Shown: positions 18,363-27,972 of the stretch, piece by piece | Layout of the letters: the number at the start of each line of letters is the position of its first letter | How positions within the stretch are numbered: position 1 is the stretch's first letter | Assembly: GCF_013004105.1 (NCBI RefSeq) | Contig: NZ_CP053085.1 | Span: 3,534,001 to 3,598,000, forward strand | Direction: 5' to 3' | Length of the DNA stretch: 64,000 nt | Origin: Gemmatimonas groenlandica | GTDB lineage: Bacteria > Gemmatimonadota > Gemmatimonadetes > Gemmatimonadales > Gemmatimonadaceae | Translations under genes and position numbers: made by a program | The notes under the pieces: model-generated | Told to the model about the DNA's origin: nothing | The model's database searches: none | Seen by the model: the letters and a program-made list of their open reading frames with translations, nothing else

Positions 18363-18403
18363 GGACGAACCATTCACTGCATCACGCATGGCGCAAAGCG
18401 CAT

Positions 18404-18419
18404 GTATTGCACACAATAC
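18404..18419 (+). promoter_or_regulatory. Palindrome in LysR/MFS intergenic region
   Basis: GTATTG (18404-18409) and CAATAC (18414-18419) form a perfect inverted repeat around CACA, containing ATTG-N4-CAAT. It sits between the divergent exporter operon and the LysR gene, the usual place for a LysR-type binding site. The repeat is observed; binding is inferred. Confidence 0.55.
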
Positions 18420-18465
18420 CTGCATAGAACGCCATGTACCCAAGGTTCGCACAGGGCCCGCCGCC

Positions 18466-19362
18466 ATGACTGCTCCCGACTTCAATCTCCTGCTCACGCT
18501 CGACGCGCTGCTCACCGAGCGCAGTGTCGCACGCGCCGCCGACCGCCTGGGGCTCAGCCCTTCGGCCATGAGCCGCGCCCTCGCGCGCCTGCGCGCCGTG
18601 ACGGGCGATCCGCTGCTGGTGCGCGCCGGACAGCGACTCGTGCCAACGCCGCGCGCCCTCGAGTTGCGCGATCAGGTGCGTCACCTGGTCGACGAGGTGG
18701 GCGCGGTGCTACGACCGGCCGAAGCCGTGACCCCGGCACGACTCGCCCGCACGTTCACGCTGCGCACGAGTGAAGGGTTCGTGGAGAACTTCGGTGCCGC
18801 GCTCCTGCGCCGTGTGCATCGCGACGCGCCCCACGTGCGCCTCCGCTTTCTGCCGAAAGCCAACAAGGACAGCGCGCCGCTGCGCGACGGCACCGTTGAT
18901 CTCGAGACCGGCGTCGTCGAAGCGAACACCAGTCCCGAGTTGCGCGCGCAAGCGCTGATCCGCGATCGCTACGTGGGAGTCGTGCGAAAGGGGCACCCGC
19001 TCAGCAAAGGCAAGATCACACCGCACCGATACGCCACCGGCCAGCACATCTCGGTGTTTCGCGGTGGCCTCGACGATGACCCCATCGATGAGGCGCTCAC
19101 GGCACTCGAGGTGAAGCGAGAAGTGGTCGTCGCGATCATTGGCGGCTTCTCGTCGGCGCTGGCGGTGGCGCGCGCATCGGATCTCATCGTCACCGTGCCA
19201 GAGCGCCACTCGGGTACACTGCGCACCGGCATGCACACCTTTCCGCTGCCATTCGCGACGAAGCCCTTCACGATCTCCCTGCTCTGGCATCCGCGCCTCG
19301 ATGCCGACCCGGCGCACCGGTGGTTGCGCGGGTGCGTGAAGGAGGCATGCGAGGCGCGCTGA
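18466..19362 (+). CDS. LysR-family transcriptional regulator
   Basis: 298 residues from the ATG at 18466. The N-terminal winged helix (LLTERSVARAADRLGLSPSAMSRALARLR) and the periplasmic-binding-like effector domain are complete. An earlier in-frame start at 18340 would overlap the exporter operon's start and is unlikely. Divergent orientation implies that it regulates the MFS operon and itself. Confidence 0.88.
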   Translation: MTAPDFNLLLTLDALLTERSVARAADRLGLSPSAMSRALARLRAVTGDPLLVRAGQRLVPTPRALELRDQVRHLVDEVGAVLRPAEAVTPARLARTFTLRTSEGFVENFGAALLRRVHRDAPHVRLRFLPKANKDSAPLRDGTVDLETGVVEANTSPELRAQALIRDRYVGVVRKGHPLSKGKITPHRYATGQHISVFRGGLDDDPIDEALTALEVKREVVVAIIGGFSSALAVARASDLIVTVPERHSGTLRTGMHTFPLPFATKPFTISLLWHPRLDADPAHRWLRGCVKEACEAR

Positions 19363-19452
19363 GCCTCATGAGGGACTTCGGACGGCCACTGCGCGTGAAG
19401 AGAGACGCCCTTCTCGCTCTCCGCATTCGCCCTCCGACGTTCCGGGTACCTC

Positions 19453-22422
19453 ATGTCACGCCTCGCTTGTCACCTCTCTGCGCGCTCGCGCCCCGTTTGC
19501 GCCGTGCTGTCCGCCGTCGGCAGCGCACTCCTGATCGCGGGCTGTGGCGGGGGCGGCGATAGCGGCCCCTCGGGCATCACACCGCCACCGGTGATCACCC
19601 CGGTGATCGGCCCGCCGGCCTCCGTGACCGTGGCGGCCGGTGACGCCCAGCTGGGCGAGCCGCTCGCGGCGCTGGCCAATCCCGTGGTCGCGCTCGTGCG
19701 CGACAGCGCGAGCAAGCCCGTAAGCAACGTCGCGCTCGCCGTCGCCGTCGATTCGGGCGGCGGCACGGTCACCACCGCCACCGCGGTGACCGGCCCCGAC
19801 GGACGCGCCACCATTACCGGGTGGAGGCTGGGCCCGACCGAGGGACCACAAACGCTACGCATCACCACCGGCGCGCTCGTGACCACGGCGCGGGCCGCCG
19901 CACAGGTGCCCGCCACGACCATCCCGGTGCTCACGGTGCCGGCGGGAGGCGGCACGGTCGTCGTTACGCGACCCGGATCGCAGCTTGATAGCACCGTATT
20001 CACCATCCCCGCTGGTGCCTACACCACGGCGAAGGCGGTGAACGTGAGCTATGCGTCGTCCGCGGCCCTCACCACGGTGGCCGGTGGTCGCGTCATCTCG
20101 CCCCTGGTGACGGTGAGTGGTCTCGAGGCGCGCGCGGGCGTCGACCTGCGTCTCAGCATCCCGATTCGACTGCGTGCCGGCTTCACGCCGATCGTGATCG
20201 TGAAGAACCCGACGACGAGTGACGTGAGCACGCTCGACCTGCGCGACTTCAACAGCACGCGCGTGACCGTCGCCTTTCGCGCGCTGAACGGCGCCGCGAT
20301 CGACAACTCCGCGCTCACGATTCCGCCACTCGGTGCCGGTGCGCCCGCCGTGCGTGCACGCAGCACGAGCGCGGTGGTCGCCGATGCGCCCGCGCAGTTG
20401 TATGTGATCGAGATTCCCGACGCCGAGATCTTCAAGGATCGATTGACCGAGTTCAAACTCGATGAGGACGCGTGGAACTTCAAGGCGATGCCGACGGTGG
20501 TGGAGCCGGCGACGCAGTTCGGCATGGTCGCATCGGCGCTTTTCTTCTTTAATCGCTCCAAGTCAGCCGGCCGACCCTCGCTCAAGCAGCTGCAGTATTT
20601 CAATGAGGATCCATCGTGGAAGGTGCCGTACAGCAGTTGGCGTGCGATGCGTCTGGTTTCCTTTGCGTCCGCGCCCGCGATCGTGGGGCGCGCCGATCGA
20701 TTCGCACCCGTGGCGTCGCAGGCACTTGATGCCGACTTCCGCGCGATCGCTGCGAACATGCTCATCTCCGGCAACAAGCCCGTACCGGTGTGGGCCACGA
20801 ACGACGCAGGCGATATCGCGCCACTCATCGCCATTGCCATCGTCAATGGACAGATCCTCGTGTACGATCCGATGGTTGGCGAAAGCACATCCGGTGTGCT
20901 GATCTTTACGCCTGACCATCGCCTCTCCTTCTACGACCAGAATGGCAGCAGTACACCGAAGCGCTACACGCGCGTGATACCGGTCTCGCCCTACAACTTC
21001 TACGATGCGATCACCCTCGAACCGATCCTGAAAGGCGTCAGCACACCGTCCTATGGCGATGACCGATTCCCGGCGACCAGGTTGCGATCAGCGTTCGACA
21101 CCGTAGGTCGCGGCACCGACAGCGTGTTCTTCATCGACACACTGTCCATGTGGATCACCTGCGATGCGTGCACGGGCAAGGGTGTCACGCCCACGTTCAA
21201 TCCCAAGCCGGCACCAGCAAACGGCGAGGTGATGCTGAGTTGGTTGTGGCGACGCGCCCTCGGCACCGATCCCGTGCCCGACTACGTATCCATCACCGGC
21301 ACGGAGGTAAGCAACCTGCGGGGCGGCTTTCGTTTGAATGCCAACCTCGGCCCAACACGTCTCAATTCGTTGCACTTCATCGCGGTTGGCAATTGCGGGA
21401 GCTACGCCTGCTGGATCGATGCACGACCGGCCACCCTCGTGTTCCGCACCACGACCACACTTACCGCACCGACCACGGTGGCCGCACGAAGCAATGTGTC
21501 CATGTCGGTGGCCCTCACCCGACATCCTTCGGGCGCTATCGTGGAATGGGACTTCGACGACGGTACCCCGCGACAGAAGACGGGCACGACGTTGAACACC
21601 ACCCACGTATACGAGCGCGATGGCACCTATCGCATCAAAGTGCGCACCTATCATCCGCGTACGGAGCAGTTGGTCGGCATCGACTCGAACACCGTCGAGG
21701 TAACTGGTCGATCGTGGGCGGCCTGGCGATTCACGTCGTTCCAGATCAGTGTAGACGACCAGTATCGCGGTCTGCCGTACAGTGGCGGTACTGGACCCGC
21801 CACGCGGTGGAGCGTGTATCGCACCAACGCGACCAGCAGTCCCTCGGCCACGCAATTCCTCGCCAAGGTATTGGCCGACAGCATCGACTGGTACGGCATC
21901 GCGGCCGGAAGCAAGCCCGGCGCACTCGTGTATCTCAGTAAGGACACCGTGAGCCGCAACCGGCAAGACGGAACAACCGTGTACCGTGCGGCCAAGGGTT
22001 TGCACTATCTCGTGGATGTCCAGGTGCCCACGGCGGACTTGGTCATGCCGTACGGACTCGATCCGTACAGCAAGGCGCTCGCGTCGCCAACGCTCCAAGG
22101 AGTGGAGTATCCCACCGCCATCGCCAACGCTTGCAAGAGTGCGTTCAGCAACTTCTACACGAGTGCTGGCAATCCGCTCTCGACCGCGAGCAGTACAGCG
22201 AGTGGATCGGTGTGGGCGCATCTCATACAGACCGATGGCGTCGGTGGATCGGTCACGAACGAACCACGTCGTGTGACGACGGCGCAGGTGTCGTTCAACG
22301 GCGAGACGGCCACCGGGACGCTGCGCGTACGCTATAGACTGAACCCGAGCTGTGGTTTGAGCGACGGCGACGAAACCCCGTGGACGATCACTGCCAACTT
22401 CAACGCGGTGCGGATCCGATGA
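19453..22422 (+). CDS. Large lipoprotein with Ig-like and PKD domains
   Basis: 989 residues. Signal peptide with lipobox LIAGC at about residue 30, followed by a Gly/Ser/Pro linker (GGGGDSGPSG) that tethers it to the outer membrane. Residues about 55-150 read as a bacterial Ig-like (Big-1 type) unit with the PDGRATITGW signature. A PKD-type domain near residues 690-750 shows VEWDFDDGTP and HVYERDGTYRIKV. The middle region (about 310-650) is unique and has no motif I recognise. Probably a surface binding or adhesion protein. Confidence 0.78.
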   Translation: MSRLACHLSARSRPVCAVLSAVGSALLIAGCGGGGDSGPSGITPPPVITPVIGPPASVTVAAGDAQLGEPLAALANPVVALVRDSASKPVSNVALAVAVDSGGGTVTTATAVTGPDGRATITGWRLGPTEGPQTLRITTGALVTTARAAAQVPATTIPVLTVPAGGGTVVVTRPGSQLDSTVFTIPAGAYTTAKAVNVSYASSAALTTVAGGRVISPLVTVSGLEARAGVDLRLSIPIRLRAGFTPIVIVKNPTTSDVSTLDLRDFNSTRVTVAFRALNGAAIDNSALTIPPLGAGAPAVRARSTSAVVADAPAQLYVIEIPDAEIFKDRLTEFKLDEDAWNFKAMPTVVEPATQFGMVASALFFFNRSKSAGRPSLKQLQYFNEDPSWKVPYSSWRAMRLVSFASAPAIVGRADRFAPVASQALDADFRAIAANMLISGNKPVPVWATNDAGDIAPLIAIAIVNGQILVYDPMVGESTSGVLIFTPDHRLSFYDQNGSSTPKRYTRVIPVSPYNFYDAITLEPILKGVSTPSYGDDRFPATRLRSAFDTVGRGTDSVFFIDTLSMWITCDACTGKGVTPTFNPKPAPANGEVMLSWLWRRALGTDPVPDYVSITGTEVSNLRGGFRLNANLGPTRLNSLHFIAVGNCGSYACWIDARPATLVFRTTTTLTAPTTVAARSNVSMSVALTRHPSGAIVEWDFDDGTPRQKTGTTLNTTHVYERDGTYRIKVRTYHPRTEQLVGIDSNTVEVTGRSWAAWRFTSFQISVDDQYRGLPYSGGTGPATRWSVYRTNATSSPSATQFLAKVLADSIDWYGIAAGSKPGALVYLSKDTVSRNRQDGTTVYRAAKGLHYLVDVQVPTADLVMPYGLDPYSKALASPTLQGVEYPTAIANACKSAFSNFYTSAGNPLSTASSTASGSVWAHLIQTDGVGGSVTNEPRRVTTAQVSFNGETATGTLRVRYRLNPSCGLSDGDETPWTITANFNAVRIR

Positions 22423-22568
22423 GCATTCGGCGCTGACGCGAATCGCCTGGCGATAGACGTCACGCGCCTCACGTCACCACGCGGTCACGGTTGTGTCGCG
22501 GTCGGCAACATCGGCCGCGCCACGTCCTCCGCGTGGTACGTCGGCGACCTACTCTGATGGCGATCGCC

Positions 22569-22588
22569 GCGACTCGACGTCGAGTCGC
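22569..22588 (+). repeat. 20-bp perfect palindrome in 5' leader
   Basis: Bases 22569-22588 equal their own reverse complement (centre GACGTC), 27 bp before the ATG of the PEP-CTERM gene. It could be an operator for a dimeric regulator or an RNA hairpin near the ribosome site. Confidence 0.6.
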
Positions 22589-22615
22589 CCGCTAGTCGCC
22601 CACTCCGAGATCGCC

Positions 22616-24040
22616 ATGCATTCCCGTCGTTGGTCACTCCCGCTCACCGTGGCACTGGCCGCGGCGTTCACCCCCGTTGGCGCGCAGACGCTCACCAGCC
22701 CCTCGTACGTCAACGGCATCGCGATCGAGGGAAGCAGGGAAGACCTCGCCGGTTCCGCATCGTTGTTCAACCGGTTGGGTTTCTTCTCCGATCTGTACTA
22801 CGATCGCAATCGGAACGAATGGTGGGCCGTATCGGACCGCGGCCCGGGCGGCGGTGTCATCTCGTACGACACGCGCATGCAGCGCTTCACGATCGATATC
22901 GACGGTAACACTGGCGCCATCAGCAACTTCAAGGTGCAGCAGACGGTGCTCTTCAAGTCCCAAGGCGTGCCGCTGAACGGACTGGCCCCGTCGCCCACCA
23001 ACACGCTCGGCAATTCGCTCGATCCCGAAGGCATTGTCGTGGTGCCGCAGACCGGCAACTTCCTCGTGTCCGACGAGTATGGCCCGTCGGTGCTGGAGTT
23101 TGACCGCAGCGGAAACCTGGTGCGCCGCTTCACCGTGCCCGCGAACCTGGTGCCCAAGGTGGGCGCTACGACCGACTACGCCAGCGTGCCGCCCACTCTC
23201 ACCGCCGGTCGCGAGCCGAACCGCGGCTACGAAGGACTCGCCATCAGCCCCGACGGTAAGTTCGCGTACGCCATGCTGCAGAACGGCACCGTCAAAGACG
23301 GTTTGGTCGGCGGCAACCGCGGCAAGTACACGCGCATCGTGAAGTACGACATCGCAACTGGCGAAGCTGTCGCACAGTACGCCTACGAACTCGAGTCGTC
23401 CGCGCAGGGACGTGGCATCTCCGCTATCGTGGCGCTGGGCAACGACAAGTTTCTCGTGCTCGAGCGCAACAACCGCGGCATCGGCACCGGCGCCACGCTG
23501 GCCTCGGCCGACAAGAACATCTTTCAGATCGACCTCACGGGCGCCACTGACGTGACGGGTATCGACCTGCCCCCGACCGGCCCGCTGCCGCTTGGTTTCG
23601 CCGCTGCCGCGAAGAGCGGCAAGTTGATCGACCTCGACGCGAACGCGCTCGCTGCACTCGGCAACAAGGTGCCCGAGAAGATGGAAGGATTCGCCGTTGG
23701 ACCGATGCTGGCGGACGGCTCGTTCATGCTGCTGATGGGCACCGACAACGACTACAGCGTGACGCAGAATGGTGCGGGCACGCAGTTCGATGTGTACTTC
23801 AAGTTCTCCGACAGCGATCCGCTGGCCACGTCGATCCAGTGCCCCATCGGCACGGTGACCGGCTGCACGGGCACGCTCACTGGCGACTACGCGCTGGTTC
23901 CCGGCATCCTGCAGTCGTACAAGGCCAACATCAACGGCTACGTGCCCACGGTGGTGCCGGAGCCGAGCACGGTGGTGTTGATGACGATTGGTCTCGGACT
24001 GTTGGGTGGCGTGTTGGTGCGGCGGCAGCGTTCTGCGTAA
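22616..24040 (+). CDS. Esterase-like phytase family protein with PEP-CTERM anchor
   Basis: 474 residues from the ATG at 22616, with signal peptide ending VGAQ. The body is a six-bladed propeller of the esterase-like-activity-of-phytase family (WWAVSDRGPGGG, SLDPEGIVVVP, NRGYEGLAISPDGKFAYAML, LERNNRG). The C-terminus is a PEP-CTERM signal: VPEPST, a hydrophobic helix, then VRRQRSA. PEP-CTERM proteins are processed by an exosortase and are linked to exopolysaccharide-producing organisms; no exosortase is in the window. Likely an extracellular phosphoesterase. A strong hairpin terminator follows. Confidence 0.87.
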   Translation: MHSRRWSLPLTVALAAAFTPVGAQTLTSPSYVNGIAIEGSREDLAGSASLFNRLGFFSDLYYDRNRNEWWAVSDRGPGGGVISYDTRMQRFTIDIDGNTGAISNFKVQQTVLFKSQGVPLNGLAPSPTNTLGNSLDPEGIVVVPQTGNFLVSDEYGPSVLEFDRSGNLVRRFTVPANLVPKVGATTDYASVPPTLTAGREPNRGYEGLAISPDGKFAYAMLQNGTVKDGLVGGNRGKYTRIVKYDIATGEAVAQYAYELESSAQGRGISAIVALGNDKFLVLERNNRGIGTGATLASADKNIFQIDLTGATDVTGIDLPPTGPLPLGFAAAAKSGKLIDLDANALAALGNKVPEKMEGFAVGPMLADGSFMLLMGTDNDYSVTQNGAGTQFDVYFKFSDSDPLATSIQCPIGTVTGCTGTLTGDYALVPGILQSYKANINGYVPTVVPEPSTVVLMTIGLGLLGGVLVRRQRSA

Positions 24041-24077
24041 CGCGTTCGCGTAACGCGTTCGGCGAATGATCGTGCGC

Positions 24078-24118
24078 AAAGAAGGCGCGCCCTGACGTGG
24101 TCAGGGCGCGCCTTCTTT
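24078..24118. terminator. Bidirectional terminator hairpin
   Basis: An 18-bp perfect stem (24078-24095 with 24101-24118) around the loop CGTGG, beginning AAAGAAGG and ending CCTTCTTT. The A-tract and T-tract at its ends allow intrinsic termination in both directions between the convergent genes ending at 24040 and 24134. Confidence 0.9.
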
Positions 24119-24133
24119 CGTCCGGACGACGGA

Positions 24134-25732
24134 CTAGTAGTTCAGCTTGACCTGAAAGATCGCCGTCGTACCACTGACCTCGTTGCCGACGATGATGAGC
24201 GGCTCCTTGTTCGGCGAGCGATTCGCCGGGACGAAGGTGATGCCCTCGGGGCCAAGGTCGCCCGTGGCGCCGGTGCGGGTGTTGATGTACGACTGATAGA
24301 TCGGCGCGGTCGGGTTGGTGATATCGTAGACGGCCACGCCGCCCACGCGCTCGAGGCCGATGAACGCCATCGTCTTTTCGCCGAACTTGGCAATGACGAG
24401 GCCTTCCGGTTCCGGCCCCTTGTTGTCCGAGCGGTCATCGGCCGTGTTGCCGGTGTTGCTCGCGTTGAAGTTCACCATCGAAAGATTCTTGGTGAGCTGC
24501 TCGAGCTGATCACCCGAGTCGTACACCAGCGTGCCACTCGCCGTCCAGATGCTGAACGAACGGGCGCCGAGCACGTACAACGCGTCATACAGGCCGGTTA
24601 CCGGATTGCGGCCAAGCGTATTCGTAACGGTCAAGCGGCCAAGGCGCGACGCGGCATTGCAGGTGCCACCGCAAATCGCACTGGTGAAGATCGAGGTGTT
24701 GAGCGACAAGGTCGAGACACGTGCCTCCTCGGCAAAGCCGATATAGTCGCGCGCGTCGCCCTCGTTGGCGGTGACGATGTAGGTCTGACCATTCGCCGTG
24801 TAATGACCGATCGCATCCGGCTGGTACATGCCAAACACGGGCCACGTCCGGATGTTGATCGCGTTGTCGCGATCGCTCACGTCGAGTCCGTTCCCCGCCA
24901 GCGAATGATTCTTGAAGCCTAGCGGAAGGATCTGCGACACGGTCGCCGAGGCGAGGTCGATCACCGCAAGTGCATTGTTTTCCTGCAGCGACACCCAGGC
25001 CTTCGACTCGTCGTCGGAGATGGTCACGTACTCCGGCTCGAAATCCTGTGCGACCGTCGCGTTGGGGCCGTAGATGCGAACGCCGGAGGCGCGAAGCGCG
25101 GCCGCTTGGCCGTTGAATGCGTCGAATCCGACCTGACGTACGGTCGGCTTGTTGATGTTGCTCACATCGATGATGCTGACCGAGCCGACGGGATCGATCG
25201 AGTAGTCGCGGTTCGGCTCACCCTCGTTGGCGACGACAACCGTGCGACCAGAGGCCGAGAAGGTGAGCATGTCGGGAAGCGCTCCCACCGTGACCACCGA
25301 GACCTTCTCGAGCGTCGTGGCGCGGTAGAAATGGACCGTGCCGTTGGAGACACCGTCGGCTGCCTGCACGGCGACGGCGACAACGCCCTTGCTGGCCGCG
25401 ACGCTGTTGGCGCCACCGCTGAACGTGAAGCGCTCGACGAACATCGGCGCGGTCGGGTTCTGCGCGTCGTAGACGTCCACCGAACCCAAGGCACCGTTCA
25501 CGACGAAGATGCGCTTGGAGACCTCGTCGTACGCCGGAATCTCGGAGGCGCCGACGCCACCATTGGCGAAGCCGCCGATCTTGACGAGCGACACCGAGCT
25601 CGGCGTCTTGTTGGCGGCGCTCGCCGCGAGGACGGGGCCGATCGCGGGCGCGAGCAGCTCTGAATTCTCTGGACTGCAGGCAGCCAGGGCGACGACGGTC
25701 GCGAGGAACAGCGTTGAGACGGGACGGGACAT
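24134..25732 (-). CDS. Choice-of-anchor I family protein
   Basis: 532 residues. Lipoprotein-type signal ending ALAAC (Cys at about 19). The mature part is a beta-propeller of the choice-of-anchor I family, related to PhoX-like and alkaline-phosphatase-associated proteins: ANEGEPNRDYSIDPVGSVSIID, FEPEYVTISDD, TANEGDARDY, DNKGPEPEGL and DLGPEGITFVP. These acidic loops are likely calcium sites. Convergent with the phytase-like gene, which hints at shared phosphate or calcium chemistry at the cell surface. Confidence 0.85.
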   Translation of the reverse strand: MSRPVSTLFLATVVALAACSPENSELLAPAIGPVLAASAANKTPSSVSLVKIGGFANGGVGASEIPAYDEVSKRIFVVNGALGSVDVYDAQNPTAPMFVERFTFSGGANSVAASKGVVAVAVQAADGVSNGTVHFYRATTLEKVSVVTVGALPDMLTFSASGRTVVVANEGEPNRDYSIDPVGSVSIIDVSNINKPTVRQVGFDAFNGQAAALRASGVRIYGPNATVAQDFEPEYVTISDDESKAWVSLQENNALAVIDLASATVSQILPLGFKNHSLAGNGLDVSDRDNAINIRTWPVFGMYQPDAIGHYTANGQTYIVTANEGDARDYIGFAEEARVSTLSLNTSIFTSAICGGTCNAASRLGRLTVTNTLGRNPVTGLYDALYVLGARSFSIWTASGTLVYDSGDQLEQLTKNLSMVNFNASNTGNTADDRSDNKGPEPEGLVIAKFGEKTMAFIGLERVGGVAVYDITNPTAPIYQSYINTRTGATGDLGPEGITFVPANRSPNKEPLIIVGNEVSGTTAIFQVKLNY

Positions 25733-25909
25733 GGAAAGACCGTGTGGGCGGGGAGGGAATGGACAATCCGAAGGCACGCCCAAAGGTGCGAGCCATTCTC
25801 CAGCCTGTACGGTGCCGTGCGGTCACAGATCTGCAACGACGCGGTGACGAATCTGCACGCGATGTGTACCGAGCGAATCACCCCACCGTGACGATCGAGC
25901 CGATCGACC

Positions 25910-26557
25910 TCAGCGGCCCTGTCGCGTGCCCGGAAAGAACCAACTCGCACCCACGCCTACGCTCGATGCGCCAACCTCACTCATAGGTGCGTCGGCGGTG
26001 CGATAGGTGAGACTCGTCACGCGCAGGTCAAAGGCGAAGTCGCCGCGCACATACTCCGCCTGCACCAACAGACCCGCATCGTTCGCGAACTCGAGGCGAC
26101 TGTCGAGCACCTCGCCGCTCGCCTTGAGCACGTTATGCAGATGCACTGTCGCGCCGGCACCCAGCCGAACGCCGGCCGGCGCGCGATAGAACACGAGCCC
26201 CTCCACCGGGAAGCGCAGCCAGTTGGCGTCCTGGTTGGTGGCGGCGGGAATCGTGCGCCATTTGATGCCGCCCTGTCCCTGCAGTTCCACGGCGTGACCG
26301 CCCTGGCTCCACGCGCGATACACGCCGCCTACCGTGAGCAACAACCCACCACCGGCCGTTACGGTCGGTGTGGTGCCGTCTTCGTAGCGGAATTGCACGA
26401 CTTTCTCGCCGCCGTACTCGAGCCCCACGCGCGCCACACCGCGCCAGGCCGATGTCGTTGGCAACGGGGCCGTTTGCGCCGCCAGTGGACGCAGGGCAAG
26501 GGTGAGCGCCAGCGCGATCGGCGTGGCGAGGGACAGGAGGCGAGCACGACGGATCAT
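25910..26557 (-). CDS. Secreted hypothetical protein, possible outer-membrane barrel
   Basis: 215 residues with a clear signal peptide (ends LRPLAAQ). The mature part has alternating hydrophobic beta-strands, many Gly and aromatic residues, and ends in SVGVGASWFFPG, consistent with a small outer-membrane beta-barrel. No family recognised. The 177-bp gap between it and the choice-of-anchor gene shows no further coding. Confidence 0.6.
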   Translation of the reverse strand: MIRRARLLSLATPIALALTLALRPLAAQTAPLPTTSAWRGVARVGLEYGGEKVVQFRYEDGTTPTVTAGGGLLLTVGGVYRAWSQGGHAVELQGQGGIKWRTIPAATNQDANWLRFPVEGLVFYRAPAGVRLGAGATVHLHNVLKASGEVLDSRLEFANDAGLLVQAEYVRGDFAFDLRVTSLTYRTADAPMSEVGASSVGVGASWFFPGTRQGR

Positions 26558-26589
26558 GAAGCAGTCGGCGAAGAGAGGGAGTGAGCCGG

Positions 26590-26946
26590 TCAGATCGTGC
26601 GGCGCGGTGCGGCGGTGGCCACATCGCCGGTATTGGGCGTACCGGCCGTCTCGATCAGCAATAAATGCGCCTCCTCCTCAGCGTACGGGCAGTGCTCCAC
26701 GCCACGGGGCACGACAAACAGCTCTCCCGCTCCAAGCGTCACGTCGCCGTCCCCGTCGTGCATCCGGATCGTGATGCGACCCTTGAGCACCAGAAAGAAA
26801 TCATCAGTGTGGGCATGCGAATGCCACACGAATTCGCCCTTCACCTTCACGACCATGAGATCATGGTGGTTGAAGGTGCCGATGACGCGCGGCTGCCAGT
26901 GTTCGTCGAACGTGGCGAGCTTTTCTGCGAGATTGACGGGTGGCAT
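26590..26946 (-). CDS. Cupin domain protein
   Basis: 118 residues from the ATG at 26946. Cupin motif 1 is HSHAHTDDFFLVLKGR (metal ligands H, H, D/E-type and H) and motif 2 is GAGELFVVPRGVEHCPY. Single small cupin of the kind that binds a divalent metal. The function could be isomerase, dioxygenase or sensor; sequence does not decide. Same strand as and 28 bp after the DUF2306 gene, so probably co-transcribed with it. Confidence 0.85.
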   Translation of the reverse strand: MPPVNLAEKLATFDEHWQPRVIGTFNHHDLMVVKVKGEFVWHSHAHTDDFFLVLKGRITIRMHDGDGDVTLGAGELFVVPRGVEHCPYAEEEAHLLLIETAGTPNTGDVATAAPRRTI

Positions 26947-26974
26947 GAGTCGGGTGGCGGATGTGTGCAAGCGA

Positions 26975-27877
26975 TCATCGCGACATGTTCGGCAGCCAGA
27001 ATATCATCGTTACACTCGCGATGCCAGCGGCTGTCACGAGCGTCAGCGCAAAGAGGCCGACTGCCGTGGCGCGGGGCAGTACGTCGGTACGACTGCGCTG
27101 CGCCTCGAAGTACAGTTGCAGCACGCTCAGCGGCACCACCACGTACACCGCGAAGGCCAGCGTGGTGAGAAACGGTCCGCTGAAGGTTTTCGCGTCGAAG
27201 CCCACCGGTCGACGCCATGCGGCGAGCCACAGGAAAACGCCGAGCCGGAAGAAGTACACGCCACCGGCCGCGAGGAACGTGCGCAGCGCCCATTGCCGGT
27301 GCGTCGCGAAGTCGCGCGTACGGGCCGCGCGCCAGGCCATGACCGCACAGGTGCAGAGGATCACGGCATTCAGAGAGATCGCGATGTGCTGTGACATACT
27401 GCCAGCGCCGCCTTTGCGAATCCACACCATATAGAGGCCCACCAAACTCGTGAACAGCACCGACACCATGTAACCGCGCCCGACCCAGCGGTGAAGCGCC
27501 GGCACGCGTCGTCGCACTGCGGGCATGAGCTGCAGGGCACCGCCTGCAATGATGAGCACGGCCAGCAGCACGTGTGCCGCGATGGCGGCGTTGCCGAGTG
27601 TCTGTCCAGGCACGTAGGCGGCCCGCATGATCGTGTTCCATCGCGCGTGGTCGCCCGACACCACCGCGCCACCGTAGACCATCGTGATATACAGCGCAAA
27701 GATGAACTGGCCGGCGAGCGCGGTGCCGCACCACGCGCGTACGGCGAGGGCCAGCATGCGTTGACTCGGGCGACCGGGATGAGATCGGCCGGCCGTCGCT
27801 CGGCTGGTGAATCCCGGGGCGGGGTGCATCCGTTCTGAGAGAGGGGCGACGGGAGTGGTATCGACCGTACTGGGCAT
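26975..27877 (-). CDS. DUF2306 membrane protein
   Basis: 300 residues with about seven helices. The LHRWVGRGYMVSVLFTSLVGLYM and THRQWALRTFLAAGG segments are typical of DUF2306 (YozB-like) membrane proteins, which resemble cytochrome b561-type four-helix bundles with conserved histidines. Start at the ATG 27877; MHPAPG a little downstream is an alternative. Divergent from an AraC regulator across tandem 10-bp repeats. Function unknown. Confidence 0.78.
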   Translation of the reverse strand: MPSTVDTTPVAPLSERMHPAPGFTSRATAGRSHPGRPSQRMLALAVRAWCGTALAGQFIFALYITMVYGGAVVSGDHARWNTIMRAAYVPGQTLGNAAIAAHVLLAVLIIAGGALQLMPAVRRRVPALHRWVGRGYMVSVLFTSLVGLYMVWIRKGGAGSMSQHIAISLNAVILCTCAVMAWRAARTRDFATHRQWALRTFLAAGGVYFFRLGVFLWLAAWRRPVGFDAKTFSGPFLTTLAFAVYVVVPLSVLQLYFEAQRSRTDVLPRATAVGLFALTLVTAAGIASVTMIFWLPNMSR

Positions 27878-27900
27878 CGGGTGCGTGGGTAGCGGGGAGC

Positions 27901-27930
27901 GTGTCCTAGGATGTCCTAGGGTGTCCTGCG
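27901..27930. repeat. Three tandem 10-bp repeats in divergent promoter region
   Basis: Units GTGTCCTAGG, ATGTCCTAGG and GTGTCCTGCG lie end to end at 27901-27930, one helical turn apart, between the DUF2306 gene and the AraC regulator. This spacing suits cooperative binding on one DNA face by the adjacent AraC protein. Confidence 0.65.
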
Positions 27931-27972
27931 GTGGCTCTCCACCAGTCGTACGAATTCGCGCGGAGCGTGGTG

